From assembly GCF_047344985.1 (NCBI RefSeq), contig NZ_CP178861.1:3782001-3846000 (forward strand): a stretch of DNA of 64,000 bases, given 5' to 3'. The position numbers and the translations under genes were made by a program. Below, piece after piece: positions 1 to 8,327 of this stretch (position 1 is its first letter; every line of letters starts with the position of its first letter). The notes below the pieces were generated by a model. That model saw nothing but the letters and a program-made list of their open reading frames with translations, was not told the origin of the DNA and ran no database searches. Source of the stretch: Bdellovibrio sp047344985. GTDB lineage: Bacteria; Bdellovibrionota; Bdellovibrionia; Bdellovibrionales; Bdellovibrionaceae.

Positions 1-253
1 TAAGACGCAATTTTACTTCTTCACCATTCGCCATTTTATAAGACGGGTCAAAAGTGATCGCTTTTACTTTGCCCACTTTAATTCCCATCACACGAACAGG
101 CGAACCTTCTTCAATGCCGCCGGCATAGTTGTACATAACGTTGAGTTCTTTTGCGCTGGAGAATGGAGAAATGAAACCCATAAAGTAAGCAAACACCACA
201 ATCAGTGCCACCGAGACAAGAGCCAGCAAACCCACCTTGGTTTCAACCTTCAT
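1..253 (-). CDS. MCE/MlaD-family lipid-binding protein (3' part outside window)
   Basis: Partial gene: the start codon is at 251-253 on the minus strand and the reading frame stays open to the window edge, giving 84 residues. The N-terminus has one membrane anchor (about residues 7-27) followed by the beginning of an MCE domain, with the typical stretch EEGSPVRVMGIKVGKV. MCE/MlaD proteins are periplasmic, inner-membrane-anchored lipid-binding subunits of Mla-type ABC transporters that move phospholipids between the two membranes. It lies 29 nt downstream of two MlaE-type permease genes and an MlaF-type ATPase, so it is very probably the last or next-to-last gene of that operon. The total length and any C-terminal extension cannot be seen. 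Confidence 0.88.
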   Translation of the reverse strand, partial: MKVETKVGLLALVSVALIVVFAYFMGFISPFSSAKELNVMYNYAGGIEEGSPVRVMGIKVGKVKAITFDPSYKMANGEEVKLRL

Positions 254-282
254 ACAACGTCCTTCTGACCGGTCACGCCGGA

Positions 283-1002
283 TTAGTAAAGATAGCTAAA
301 AGTATAAGATAAAATAAAATCAATCACAATAATTGCAATCGAAGCCACGACCACAGTGTTAGTTGTCGCACGTCCCACACCCTCTGCGCCCGATTCGCAA
401 CGAAATCCATAGTAACAAGCCACGAGAGGAATCACTCCTCCAAAACAGGCACCTTTAATGGTCGCAAAAATAATATCTTTGAACTGCACAAAGCGGTGCA
501 TGGAAGTTAAAAACATCGAAGGAGTGTATCCCAAGTAGGATTGACTCACGGCCATTGCAGCGAAAATGCACGTCATGTTCGCAATCACTGTGAGCATCAT
601 GCCACCGAGTACGCAGGCCAGAAATCTTGGGACAACAAGGTAATTCACAGGATCAATACCAAGCATTTTTAGTGCATCGACTTGTTCTGTGATTTGCATT
701 GTTCCAACTTCGGAAGCATAACCTGCGCCCACCCGTGAGGTAAGGAGCAACGCTGTTACGACCGCACCCAGTTCTCTTAAGATAAGCAATGCCGCAAACC
801 CCGGAACCATGGAATCGTTTTGAATCACAAGTTTCATGTGAAATGACGACTCAAGAATTGTTACCACGGCCGCAAAGGAAACGCAGAAAACAATGATAAC
901 TAAGCTTTTATTCGCAACAAAGTGAAGCTGCTGAAAGAACTCTTTTCTGCGAAAGGGAGGCATAAAAAGACCGGTCAAAGTTTCTGCGATAAGAGCAATC
1001 AT
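283..1002 (-). CDS. MlaE-family ABC transporter permease, second of two
   Basis: 239-residue integral membrane protein with the MlaE family core LRELGAVVTALLLTSRVGAG and the conserved EVGTMQITEQVDAL segment, then VVPRFLACVLGG. MlaE proteins form the membrane dimer of the Mla/MCE phospholipid transporter. The start codon overlaps the stop of the preceding permease gene by 4 nt, which indicates translational coupling. It is related to but clearly different in sequence from the upstream 259-residue permease, so the transporter may contain a heterodimer, as with the YrbEA/YrbEB pairs of actinobacteria. No substrate can be deduced beyond lipid. Confidence 0.9.
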   Translation of the reverse strand: MIALIAETLTGLFMPPFRRKEFFQQLHFVANKSLVIIVFCVSFAAVVTILESSFHMKLVIQNDSMVPGFAALLILRELGAVVTALLLTSRVGAGYASEVGTMQITEQVDALKMLGIDPVNYLVVPRFLACVLGGMMLTVIANMTCIFAAMAVSQSYLGYTPSMFLTSMHRFVQFKDIIFATIKGACFGGVIPLVACYYGFRCESGAEGVGRATTNTVVVASIAIIVIDFILSYTFSYLY

Positions 1003-1778
1003 GAGCGATATCCTCTTACCATTGTCAGAATAATTTCACCGATAAAGCTTGTGAGCCAATCCATCACCACAATACAAATCATCGTTGCAACGGCTGTAGA
1101 GACAACAGAGCGGCCCACACCTTTAGCTCCGCCGGATGTTGTAAAACCTTTGTAAGTGCAAATTGTCGCAAGCACGACAGCAAACGCAAAACATTTAATA
1201 AGACCATTTAAAATTGAAACCGGGCTTACGATCAATGGCACATGGCGGAGATATTCTTCGAAATTAACTCCCGCAAAGGCTTGTCCCATCAACATTCCGC
1301 CGAAGACGGACATAATAAGTCCTGCCCCGAGCAGGAAAAAACTTGAAATGATAATGCCGATAAATCTTGGAACAATGATTTCTTGAAGAGGATCGGCCCC
1401 CAAGCAGCGGACAGCGTCGATTTGTTCCGTAACCCGCATTGTTCCTAGTTCTGCTGAGGTAAATGCACCGACTTTTCCGCTAAGCATGAAGGCAATTAAA
1501 AGAGGACCTACTTCGCGAAAGGTTCCACTCGTGGCAAGGCCACCTAAGTAACCAAGAGCACCGAACTCTTTCATCTGCATCGCAAACTGCACGGTCATGA
1601 TGGCACCCACAAAAAAACCCGCCATTGCCGTGTTTGCAAAACTGTCGGCCGTGACTTTCCAAATCTGCTCGAAGACCTCGTGCGATTTGATCTTCTTCAC
1701 AAACATTGTTCTCAGGATTTTTTGCAGAAAAAGGAGAGCACCCCCGATTTCATCTAAAATAGATATGAAAACGGTCAT
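999..1778 (-). CDS. MlaE-family ABC transporter permease, first of two
   Basis: 259-residue multi-spanning membrane protein. The MlaE signature is present (FREVGPLLIAFMLSGKVGAF, then AELGTMRVTEQIDAV and IIVPRFIGI). It overlaps the upstream ATPase gene and the downstream permease gene by 4 nt each, so all three are probably made in a fixed ratio. Together with the ATPase and the MCE protein it should form an inner-membrane complex for phospholipid trafficking to or from the outer membrane. An extended N-terminal helix of about 45 residues precedes the first conserved membrane segment, as is usual for MlaE. Confidence 0.92.
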   Translation of the reverse strand: MTVFISILDEIGGALLFLQKILRTMFVKKIKSHEVFEQIWKVTADSFANTAMAGFFVGAIMTVQFAMQMKEFGALGYLGGLATSGTFREVGPLLIAFMLSGKVGAFTSAELGTMRVTEQIDAVRCLGADPLQEIIVPRFIGIIISSFFLLGAGLIMSVFGGMLMGQAFAGVNFEEYLRHVPLIVSPVSILNGLIKCFAFAVVLATICTYKGFTTSGGAKGVGRSVVSTAVATMICIVVMDWLTSFIGEIILTMVRGYRS

Positions 1779-2506
1779 GCGCTTAAAACCTCTGCTAAGA
1801 AATCTTTCACCAAAGGATGTTCCGAGCGTTTAAGTTCCTCTGGTGTTCCCAGCGCAACTATTTGTCCTTTATCAAGAACAACGATGCGATCAGCAATGGA
1901 AAGCGCACAATTCATATCGTGACTGACCACCATGGATGTTGTTTTAAGCTCTCGGGAAAGATCATAGATTAATTGATTCACAGCGGTTGTCGTAACCGGA
2001 TCCAGACCTGTGGTGGGTTCATCGAACAAAAGTATTTTTGGTTCCAAAGCCACCGTGCGCGCAAGGCTCACACGCTTTTGCATTCCGTAAGAAATTTGTG
2101 CCGGTTTTTTTTGTTCAATGCCAGTAAGGTGCACAAGCTTTAAAGCCTTTGTGACTTTTTCGCGAATGGTCTCCTCGTCCAATTGATAATGGCGACGAAG
2201 TCCGAAGGCTACATTCTCGTAGACTGTGAGAGAGTCAAAAAGAGCCGGATGCTGAAACACCATTCCGCATTTTTTGCGGATCGGAAGATATTGTTCTTCG
2301 CTGAATTTTGAAACCTCTTCGCCGTCGATCCAGATTTCTCCTTCATCAGGAGTCATCAGGCCCACAAGATTTTTTAGAAGAACGGATTTACCTGTCCCGG
2401 ATGTCCCCAAGATGAAAATGATCTCGCCCTCATGGATTTTTAGACTTAATCCATTAAGAACTGTTCTTGTGCCAAATCTCTTAACGAGGTTCCTAAATTC
2501 AATCAC
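1775..2506 (-). CDS. MlaF-type ABC transporter ATPase
   Basis: 243-residue ATP-binding subunit. Walker A is GTSGTGKS (residues 34-41), Walker B ends in LLFDEP (D162, E163), and the switch histidine sits in VVSHDM. The signature motif reads SYGMQ (139-143) rather than SGGMQ, a departure in a normally glycine-rich position. It is the first gene of the Mla-like operon and overlaps the first permease gene by 4 nt. It should energise lipid transport by the two permeases. The start is the ATG at 2504-2506. Confidence 0.92.
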   Translation of the reverse strand: MIEFRNLVKRFGTRTVLNGLSLKIHEGEIIFILGTSGTGKSVLLKNLVGLMTPDEGEIWIDGEEVSKFSEEQYLPIRKKCGMVFQHPALFDSLTVYENVAFGLRRHYQLDEETIREKVTKALKLVHLTGIEQKKPAQISYGMQKRVSLARTVALEPKILLFDEPTTGLDPVTTTAVNQLIYDLSRELKTTSMVVSHDMNCALSIADRIVVLDKGQIVALGTPEELKRSEHPLVKDFLAEVLSA

Positions 2507-2555
2507 CTAGTTATGTTAGATGGGCACAAGATCGTGGGTCAACTCACAATATGGA

Positions 2556-3488
2556 TCATTCGCACTTCTTCACGGCTACTTTTACGAACTCATTTCTATC
2601 AAGATAACTGCGGGGATTTGTTATCACACCACACTGACCGAAACCTTCGAAATAAACGGTCAGTCCGCCGCTTCGCCATTGATCAATTTTATCAACAACA
2701 AGCGAACTCATATGACCTTCTGCAGATTCAAAGGAGCATTTTCTCCCCGGAACGGGTGAGGGTTGATTGCGTGTGGGATTGCTCAAGCTTTGCGCCATAC
2801 AATTTCTTAAGTTTTCACGGATGATTTGAGCGCGCTGATAAACTGCGGGCAAAGTATAGTTGATCCCGTTGTAAAGTGAATCGTAATACTCTTTGGGATA
2901 GACGCCGCCGGATTTAAAACTCGCGTCTCCGCGGCAAAAGGCGTAACGAGCTTCGCCGATTTCGAGGCCAAAGTAAGTTTCAAAATCTTTTGAAGCTCCA
3001 TTGTAATACAGACTGCCAAACGCGTTTTGCTGTGACGTTGGATCATGAAGCAGTGATTGAATGGTTGCAAACTGAGTTCCTTCAAACGCAGTGTCCGGAT
3101 AACCCGCTGGTGAACATTGAATCAAGCGCGCCAAAAGCTGCTCTTTTGTTGGCGGAATATAACCTGCGGGATCACTTTTGTTGGGAACTGAACACCCAGC
3201 TGCCATGACGTTTAAAAGTTCCTCTGCTTTTCTAGAAAGAAGAGGTGGAGGATTTACAGCTTCAGTCGAGTTGCAGCTTAAACACGACAAAACATTTTCA
3301 CCTGCAACAGAGCACGCGCCACTTTTAAGAACCATTGTAGGTTGCGGTGTCAAGACGGGAGGATTTATCGACGGCAAAGACATCCGGCTTTCAGTTTCGT
3401 TGCTTGAAAAAAGAAGCTGGTTATTACAACCCACCAAGGAAACAGAGCTTAACATAACTACCGATACGAACAGGTCGCGAGATTTCAT
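2556..3488 (-). CDS. Putative lipoprotein of unknown function
   Basis: 310 residues when started at 3488, where GGAGG stands 5 nt upstream of the ATG; an in-frame ATG 12 nt further upstream would place the Shine-Dalgarno inside the gene. The N-terminus is a lipoprotein signal ending in the lipobox SLVGC. The mature protein has a proline-rich linker and many cysteines (CSVAGENVLSCLSC, AAGCSVPNKSDP), suggesting disulfides or a metal site outside the cytoplasm. I do not recognise the family. It is separated from its neighbours and is probably transcribed alone. Confidence 0.75.
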   Translation of the reverse strand: MKSRDLFVSVVMLSSVSLVGCNNQLLFSSNETESRMSLPSINPPVLTPQPTMVLKSGACSVAGENVLSCLSCNSTEAVNPPPLLSRKAEELLNVMAAGCSVPNKSDPAGYIPPTKEQLLARLIQCSPAGYPDTAFEGTQFATIQSLLHDPTSQQNAFGSLYYNGASKDFETYFGLEIGEARYAFCRGDASFKSGGVYPKEYYDSLYNGINYTLPAVYQRAQIIRENLRNCMAQSLSNPTRNQPSPVPGRKCSFESAEGHMSSLVVDKIDQWRSGGLTVYFEGFGQCGVITNPRSYLDRNEFVKVAVKKCE

Positions 3489-3737
3489 GACATCCTCCAA
3501 GTGGGCTTGTTTTCAAAGGCTGTTCCTATATGTGAGCCAATAATTTTTCTGCAAACCCTTGTTTCATTGGTAAAAATTCAAAATGAGACGAACGCGAGTG
3601 TTCGCTTTTTTGTAGAGAACTTTTAAAGTGTCGATCTTGATGACGATTCTTCGAAGATTGAGAAGAAATTTAACGTGCGCCGAGCTTACAAATAATTTTT
3701 TGCAACGCGAGTTTCCGTTTTCAGAGGGAAAATGCCG

Positions 3738-4706
3738 TTATTTTTCGGCAAAGTTATAGACGCTACGATGATCGCCGATCTGTTTTTGAAGCTCTTTTAA
3801 AAGAGCACGAGCCAGCTTTGGATTTTTCAAATGGATATAAAGTTGCGGATGAATTTTTACGTCTTCAACAAGCCAATTTCCCGTTCCAAGTAAGATTTCT
3901 TTTTCATCCTTAATAAGATATTTTGAGTGTGTAAAAAGATGGCCAGGACCAAAATGAAGATCCGTAATTCCGGCTTTTATGAGTCTCATTGCCGTATCCC
4001 GGGTGCGCCGTACATACCACAAAGCAAAGCTATTGTGATGATGGATAAAGCCCGAAATTTTAATTCCTCTTTGAGCTGCGCGAATAAAAGCTTTCTCAAT
4101 TTCTGAATGAATAAAGAAGTAAATAGAGAAATCCAAAGACGTCTTTGCCGTATCAATCATTTCGATAAGAACGTCCTTAAAGTCGCCATCGGCCAACATA
4201 GGTGGATCAAGTTTGATTTCCCCGTGATGTCCACCGTTCCAAAGATGCATGAAGTATTGATCAAATACTTTGGCGGTGTGCGGATCATCAATGAGCAAAT
4301 TTGTTTCGTAGTTTTTAAGAATGCTTTGATTTGTTAAATTGGTTGAACCAAAAAGCAAATAGCGATTGTCGACACAAAAACCTTTCGCGTGGGTTGAACC
4401 ATATATGACTTCCACTCCCGCTTTTTCCAGAAAATCGACTGTGGTTTTATTGCGTGTCACCGTTTCTCTAAGTCCCTCGACATAAAGACGGATAGAGATT
4501 TTCTTGCCATATTTTTTCTTAATTTCGGCGAGTTTCTCCGCGATTTTATAGGGCGCATTTTTTGTGGATAAAACACCCTTGGCACTCCCAATGGCAAACG
4601 AATAAGCCAGAATATCAATGCTTGAACGCGCCCGATCTAGAAGATCTAAAAGAACTGGCAAATATGCTTCATTTAAAACAAGTTTTATATCCGTTTTTTG
4701 TGCCAT
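3738..4706 (-). CDS. Phospholipase D-like (two-HKD) protein
   Basis: 322 residues with two complete HxK(x)4D motifs: H106/K108/D113 (HAKGFCVD) and H260/K262/D267 (HSKYLIKD), each followed by the usual GSTNLT or GTGNW strand. Two-HKD proteins are phosphodiesterases acting on phospholipids, cardiolipin synthesis or nucleic acids. There is no signal peptide or membrane segment, which favours a cytoplasmic enzyme, perhaps a nuclease. The ATG directly abuts the stop codon of polX (TAA then ATG), so it is translationally coupled to a DNA polymerase/phosphoesterase gene; this makes a DNA-repair role worth considering, but the substrate is not shown by sequence. Confidence 0.85.
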   Translation of the reverse strand: MAQKTDIKLVLNEAYLPVLLDLLDRARSSIDILAYSFAIGSAKGVLSTKNAPYKIAEKLAEIKKKYGKKISIRLYVEGLRETVTRNKTTVDFLEKAGVEVIYGSTHAKGFCVDNRYLLFGSTNLTNQSILKNYETNLLIDDPHTAKVFDQYFMHLWNGGHHGEIKLDPPMLADGDFKDVLIEMIDTAKTSLDFSIYFFIHSEIEKAFIRAAQRGIKISGFIHHHNSFALWYVRRTRDTAMRLIKAGITDLHFGPGHLFTHSKYLIKDEKEILLGTGNWLVEDVKIHPQLYIHLKNPKLARALLKELQKQIGDHRSVYNFAEK

Positions 4707-6437
4707 TTACTCATATCCAGACTGGAAGATTTTTTTTAGTTTTGCGAGAGGCAAAGTGTTAATGACATCTTTCTTTTCAAGCCACCCGCGACGAGCCTGA
4801 CCGACTCCGTATTTCATGAGGTTTAACTGATTCACACTATGCGAATCCGTGGAGATCGCGATTTTGACCCCTAGATCTTTCGCCATTCGGCAAAGGGTGT
4901 CTGAAAGATCCATGCGCTCGGGTTGAGAATTAAGTTCCAGAATAATTGATCGCTCTTTGGCGGCTTTCATGATTTTTTCGACATTCATCGCATAAGGCTC
5001 GCGCTTTCCGATCAATCTTCCCATGGGATGCGCAAAGATTCGAAAGTGGGGGTTATCCATCGCGCGCAAAATTCGATCGGTTTGTTTTTGTGACGGAAGT
5101 TGAAAATACGAATGAATGGCGCCCACCGTGTAATCTAATTTTTCTAAAACATCGTCGGGTAAATCAAGGCGACCGTCCTCAAGAATATCCACTTCAATGG
5201 ATTTTAAAATCGTGATCCCCTGAATTTCTGCATTGAGTTCATCGATCTGATCGATCTGTTTTAAAAGCTGCTTTTTGTCGAGACCATGTGCCACGGCCAC
5301 TCGACGAGAATGATCCGTGATGCCGATATAGGCGTAGCCCATTTTTTTGGCGGCCAATGCCATCTCTTTTAAAGAATTGCGTCCGTCACTGGCCGTCGTG
5401 TGCATGTGCAGATCGCCTTGCAGGTCTTTTATTTGAATCAGATGAGGAAGCTGTCCTTTCACTGCCGCTTCGATTTCTCCTCTGTTTTCTCTTAATTCGG
5501 GTTCGATGTAGGGAAGCTTTAGGAGCTCATAAATTTCTTCTTCTTTGGCAGAGACAATGCTTTTTTCGCCCTTAAAAACTCCGTACTCATTGATCTTTAA
5601 ACCTCGTTTTAAGGCTCTCGCACGCACGGCGATGTTGTGCGCTTTTGAACCCGTAAAATAAAGTAAAGCGGCTCCATAACTGTTGTTATCAACGACACGC
5701 AGATCGACTTGCAAACCGGATTTCAAATTCACCGTGGATCGTGTGGAACCCTTTGAAATGACTTTCGCGATATTTTCAAATTTTAAAAAATGCTCCATGA
5801 CTGGCTGACTTTTTTTCGCGGTTACCAAAATATCAAGATCCGCGACGACCTCTTTTCTTCGTCGGAAGCTCCCCGCCACTTCTAATTTTTGCAGACCCGG
5901 TGCCTTTGAAAGATAGCGCGATAATAAATTTGCGGCTTCTTCAGCTTCGAAGAGCAAGACATGTTTTTTCTGCTCTTGTTGAATTTTTTTAATACCTTCA
6001 AGAATTTCTGCCCGCGTTTTTTCTCCAAATCCGCGCACTTTCAGGATTTCATTGCTTTCAGCCACTCTTTGCAGGTCTTCAAGACTTTTAATCCCCAATT
6101 TTTCATGCAGGATCTTGACCCGTTTTGGTCCTAGCGTGGGGATTTTTAAAAAATCCAATAAAAACTTCGGCGTTTTTTCGGCAGCTTCATCGAAAGCTTG
6201 CAGGTGTCCTGTTTGCACAATCTCTTCTATTTTTGAAGCGAGGTCTTTTCCTATGCCGGGATATTCGTAAAGTTTTCCGTGAGCTTCAATCACGTCCGCC
6301 ACATTCTGAGAAAGTTCTATCAGTGTGCGCGCCGCTGTTCGATAAGCACGAATACGAAAGGGATTGGCTCCTTGAATTTCAAGAAGATCCGCCAGCTGAC
6401 TGAATGTCTGTGCCACTTCCGCATTTTGAATCGCCAT
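4707..6437 (-). CDS. polX: DNA polymerase/3'-5' exonuclease PolX
   Basis: 576 residues, the usual size of bacterial PolX. In order: helix-hairpin-helix region (about 1-150, including YPGIGKDLASKI and VRGFGEKTRAEI), a pol-beta-type nucleotidyltransferase domain with the GSFRRRKEVVADLDIL motif that carries the metal-binding aspartates, and a C-terminal PHP domain with GDLHMHTTASDG, ITDHS, HPMGRLIG and STDSHS metal ligands. The family performs gap-filling synthesis and 3'-5' exonuclease or AP-endonuclease work in base-excision repair. It follows an orphan MlaF-type ATPase by 33 nt and is fused in transcription to the PLD-like gene. Confidence 0.95.
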   Translation of the reverse strand: MAIQNAEVAQTFSQLADLLEIQGANPFRIRAYRTAARTLIELSQNVADVIEAHGKLYEYPGIGKDLASKIEEIVQTGHLQAFDEAAEKTPKFLLDFLKIPTLGPKRVKILHEKLGIKSLEDLQRVAESNEILKVRGFGEKTRAEILEGIKKIQQEQKKHVLLFEAEEAANLLSRYLSKAPGLQKLEVAGSFRRRKEVVADLDILVTAKKSQPVMEHFLKFENIAKVISKGSTRSTVNLKSGLQVDLRVVDNNSYGAALLYFTGSKAHNIAVRARALKRGLKINEYGVFKGEKSIVSAKEEEIYELLKLPYIEPELRENRGEIEAAVKGQLPHLIQIKDLQGDLHMHTTASDGRNSLKEMALAAKKMGYAYIGITDHSRRVAVAHGLDKKQLLKQIDQIDELNAEIQGITILKSIEVDILEDGRLDLPDDVLEKLDYTVGAIHSYFQLPSQKQTDRILRAMDNPHFRIFAHPMGRLIGKREPYAMNVEKIMKAAKERSIILELNSQPERMDLSDTLCRMAKDLGVKIAISTDSHSVNQLNLMKYGVGQARRGWLEKKDVINTLPLAKLKKIFQSGYE

Positions 6438-6470
6438 AGAATATTCTTTGCGGATCCACCGCTAAGAATA

Positions 6471-7226
6471 TTAAGCCATTGTCGTGAGAGGACCCTCAAG
6501 AAGACCTCTGACAAATTGGTGCACGCGCGGGTCTTTGTGATTTTGTGTTTCTTCAGGAGTCCCTGTGATGATGAGTTGTTGGTCCATCACCACACCAATG
6601 CGATCTGCCATTTGATAAGCGCGATTCATGTCGTTCGTGATCGCCACAACCGTCGAACCTTTTTCAGCTTTGAGTTTCAAAATCAGTTCGATGATTTTTT
6701 TTGAAGTGATTGGATCCAGTCCTGCCGTCGGATCATCATAGAAAATAATCTCTGGATCTAGAGCCAGCGCTCTAGCAATTCCGAGGCGCTTTTGCATCCC
6801 ACCGCTAATTTCATCGGGATAAAGATCGCGCGCGTGCGGAATTCCGACCGCATCCAAGAAAGTCTCAGCTCTTTTTGTTATTTCCCATTCCGTGAGATTT
6901 GTGGTCTCGCCCAAAGGAAAGCTGATGTTTTCAACGCAGGTCAATGAATCAAAGAGAGCGTTCTTTTGAAACAAAATTCCCATCTTTTTTAACAACGGCA
7001 AACGCTCTTTAGGACTTAGCGTCATCCACTCTTTCTGTTCAATAAAAACTTTGCCATTCTGAGGAGTTATCAAACCTGACATGGTCTTCAGCAGCGTCGT
7101 TTTACCCTGCCCGCTCGGACCCACAATCACGAAGGATTCGCCGGCCGCAATATTGAGGTTCACTTGCTTTAAAACAACATGATCTTCAAAGGCCACCGTA
7201 ATGTCTTGCAGGCTGATGATGCTCAT
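6471..7226 (-). CDS. MlaF-like ABC transporter ATPase (orphan paralogue)
   Basis: 251 residues with Walker A GPSGQGKT (36-43) and a canonical SGGMQ signature (141-145). The Walker B region reads IIFYDDPTAGLD: the catalytic glutamate is an aspartate (D165), although the rest of the site is intact. The sequence is closest in style to MlaF-type lipid transporter ATPases and resembles the ATPase at 1775-2506. No permease or MCE gene adjoins it; it heads an apparent operon with polX and the PLD-like gene. It may serve an MlaE permease encoded elsewhere or the operon 4 kb away. Confidence 0.88.
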   Translation of the reverse strand: MSIISLQDITVAFEDHVVLKQVNLNIAAGESFVIVGPSGQGKTTLLKTMSGLITPQNGKVFIEQKEWMTLSPKERLPLLKKMGILFQKNALFDSLTCVENISFPLGETTNLTEWEITKRAETFLDAVGIPHARDLYPDEISGGMQKRLGIARALALDPEIIFYDDPTAGLDPITSKKIIELILKLKAEKGSTVVAITNDMNRAYQMADRIGVVMDQQLIITGTPEETQNHKDPRVHQFVRGLLEGPLTTMA

Positions 7227-7276
7227 CGGGTCGTCCAGTTCTTGCTCTCTAAGGTCTCTGCGCCGAGCAGTAAATC

Positions 7277-7305
7277 TTGTTTCTATATATGATTTGATAT
7301 TGAAT
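7277..7305 (+). promoter_or_regulatory. Candidate sigma70 promoter of mdh-sucCD
   Basis: TTGTTT (7277-7282) and TTGAAT (7300-7305) are separated by 17 nt. The match to consensus is moderate. It lies in the 140-nt divergent gap between the orphan ATPase gene and mdh, where a promoter is expected. Confidence 0.4.
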
Positions 7306-7366
7306 GTGTCATCGAACGCAAGTTTTAAATTTTTCCATTCATTTTGAAGCCTTAAGGAGATTAGTC

Positions 7367-8311
7367 ATGGCTCACAAAAGAAATAAAATTGCCGTTATCG
7401 GCGCAGGATTCGTAGGTTCAACAACTGCTCATTGGGCAGCACAAAAAGAACTTGGCGATGTTGTTATCTTGGACATCAATGAAGGTGCAGCTATCGGTAA
7501 GGCATTGGATCTTGCTCAAGCAGGTCCTATCGAAATGTTTGATACAAAAATCAAAGGAACTAACAAGTACGAAGACATCGCTGATTCTGATGTTGTTATC
7601 ATCACTGCAGGTATGCCACGTAAACCAGGCATGAGCCGTGATGAGCTTGTTGGTATCAACGCGAAAATCGTAAAAGACGTTTGCGAAGGAGTAAAAAAAT
7701 ACGCTCCAAATTCATTCGTGATCGTTGTTTGTAACCCAATGGACGTTATGGCTGTTTACGCAAAACAAATCTTGGGCTTCCCTCGTGAGCGCGTTCTTGG
7801 AATGGGCGGTTGCTTGGATTCAGCTCGCTTCCGTGAATTCATCGCTGAAGAGTTGAATGTGTCTGTTAAAGACGTCACTGGTATCGTAATCGGTAACCAC
7901 GGTGATGCGATGATGCCTCTTGTTCGTCAAGCTTCTGTATCTGGTATTCCTCTTACAGAACTTCTTCCTGCAGATAAAATCGCAGCAATCGTAGCTCGTA
8001 CAAAACAAGCTGGTGCTGAAATCGGTGGCCACTTGAAAACAGGTTCTGCTTACTACGCTCCTTCACGTGGTGCAGTTGAAATGGCAGAAGCAATTCTTAA
8101 AGACCAAAAACGCGTTCTTCCAGTGGCTGTTGAGTTGACTGGTGAGTTCGGTGTTAACGAAGGTTTGATGGTTGGCGTGCTTGCAACTATCGGCGGAAAA
8201 GGTATCGAAAAAGTTCACAAGTTCGAAATGAACCCAGCGGAACAAGAAGAATTCAAAAAATCAGTAGACGCAGTTCGCACACTTGTTTCTGCTCTTAAAA
8301 ACGTTCAGTAA
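7367..8311 (+). CDS. mdh: Malate dehydrogenase (LDH-like)
   Basis: 314 residues from the ATG at 7367, which is preceded by AAGGAG at 7354-7359; a longer in-frame start at 7304 has no ribosome site. The Rossmann motif GAGFVG lies at residues 12-17. Substrate arginines sit in PRKPGMSR, followed by LDSARF and the catalytic histidine in GNHGDAM. The arginine-containing loop marks a malate rather than lactate enzyme. It oxidises malate to oxaloacetate with NAD in the TCA cycle. It is the first gene of mdh-sucC-sucD, with 16 nt to sucC. Confidence 0.96.
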   Translation: MAHKRNKIAVIGAGFVGSTTAHWAAQKELGDVVILDINEGAAIGKALDLAQAGPIEMFDTKIKGTNKYEDIADSDVVIITAGMPRKPGMSRDELVGINAKIVKDVCEGVKKYAPNSFVIVVCNPMDVMAVYAKQILGFPRERVLGMGGCLDSARFREFIAEELNVSVKDVTGIVIGNHGDAMMPLVRQASVSGIPLTELLPADKIAAIVARTKQAGAEIGGHLKTGSAYYAPSRGAVEMAEAILKDQKRVLPVAVELTGEFGVNEGLMVGVLATIGGKGIEKVHKFEMNPAEQEEFKKSVDAVRTLVSALKNVQ

Positions 8312-8327
8312 TCTGGAGTTATAAAAA

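Noticed and set aside
3588..3612. CGAAC/GTTCG hairpin with a T-run on the plus strand
   Set aside because: The stem is five pairs and no plus-strand gene ends nearby; it was not listed as a terminator.
7304..7366. Longer start for mdh
   Set aside because: The extra 21 residues precede the Rossmann fold and lack a Shine-Dalgarno, while AAGGAG is correctly placed before 7367.
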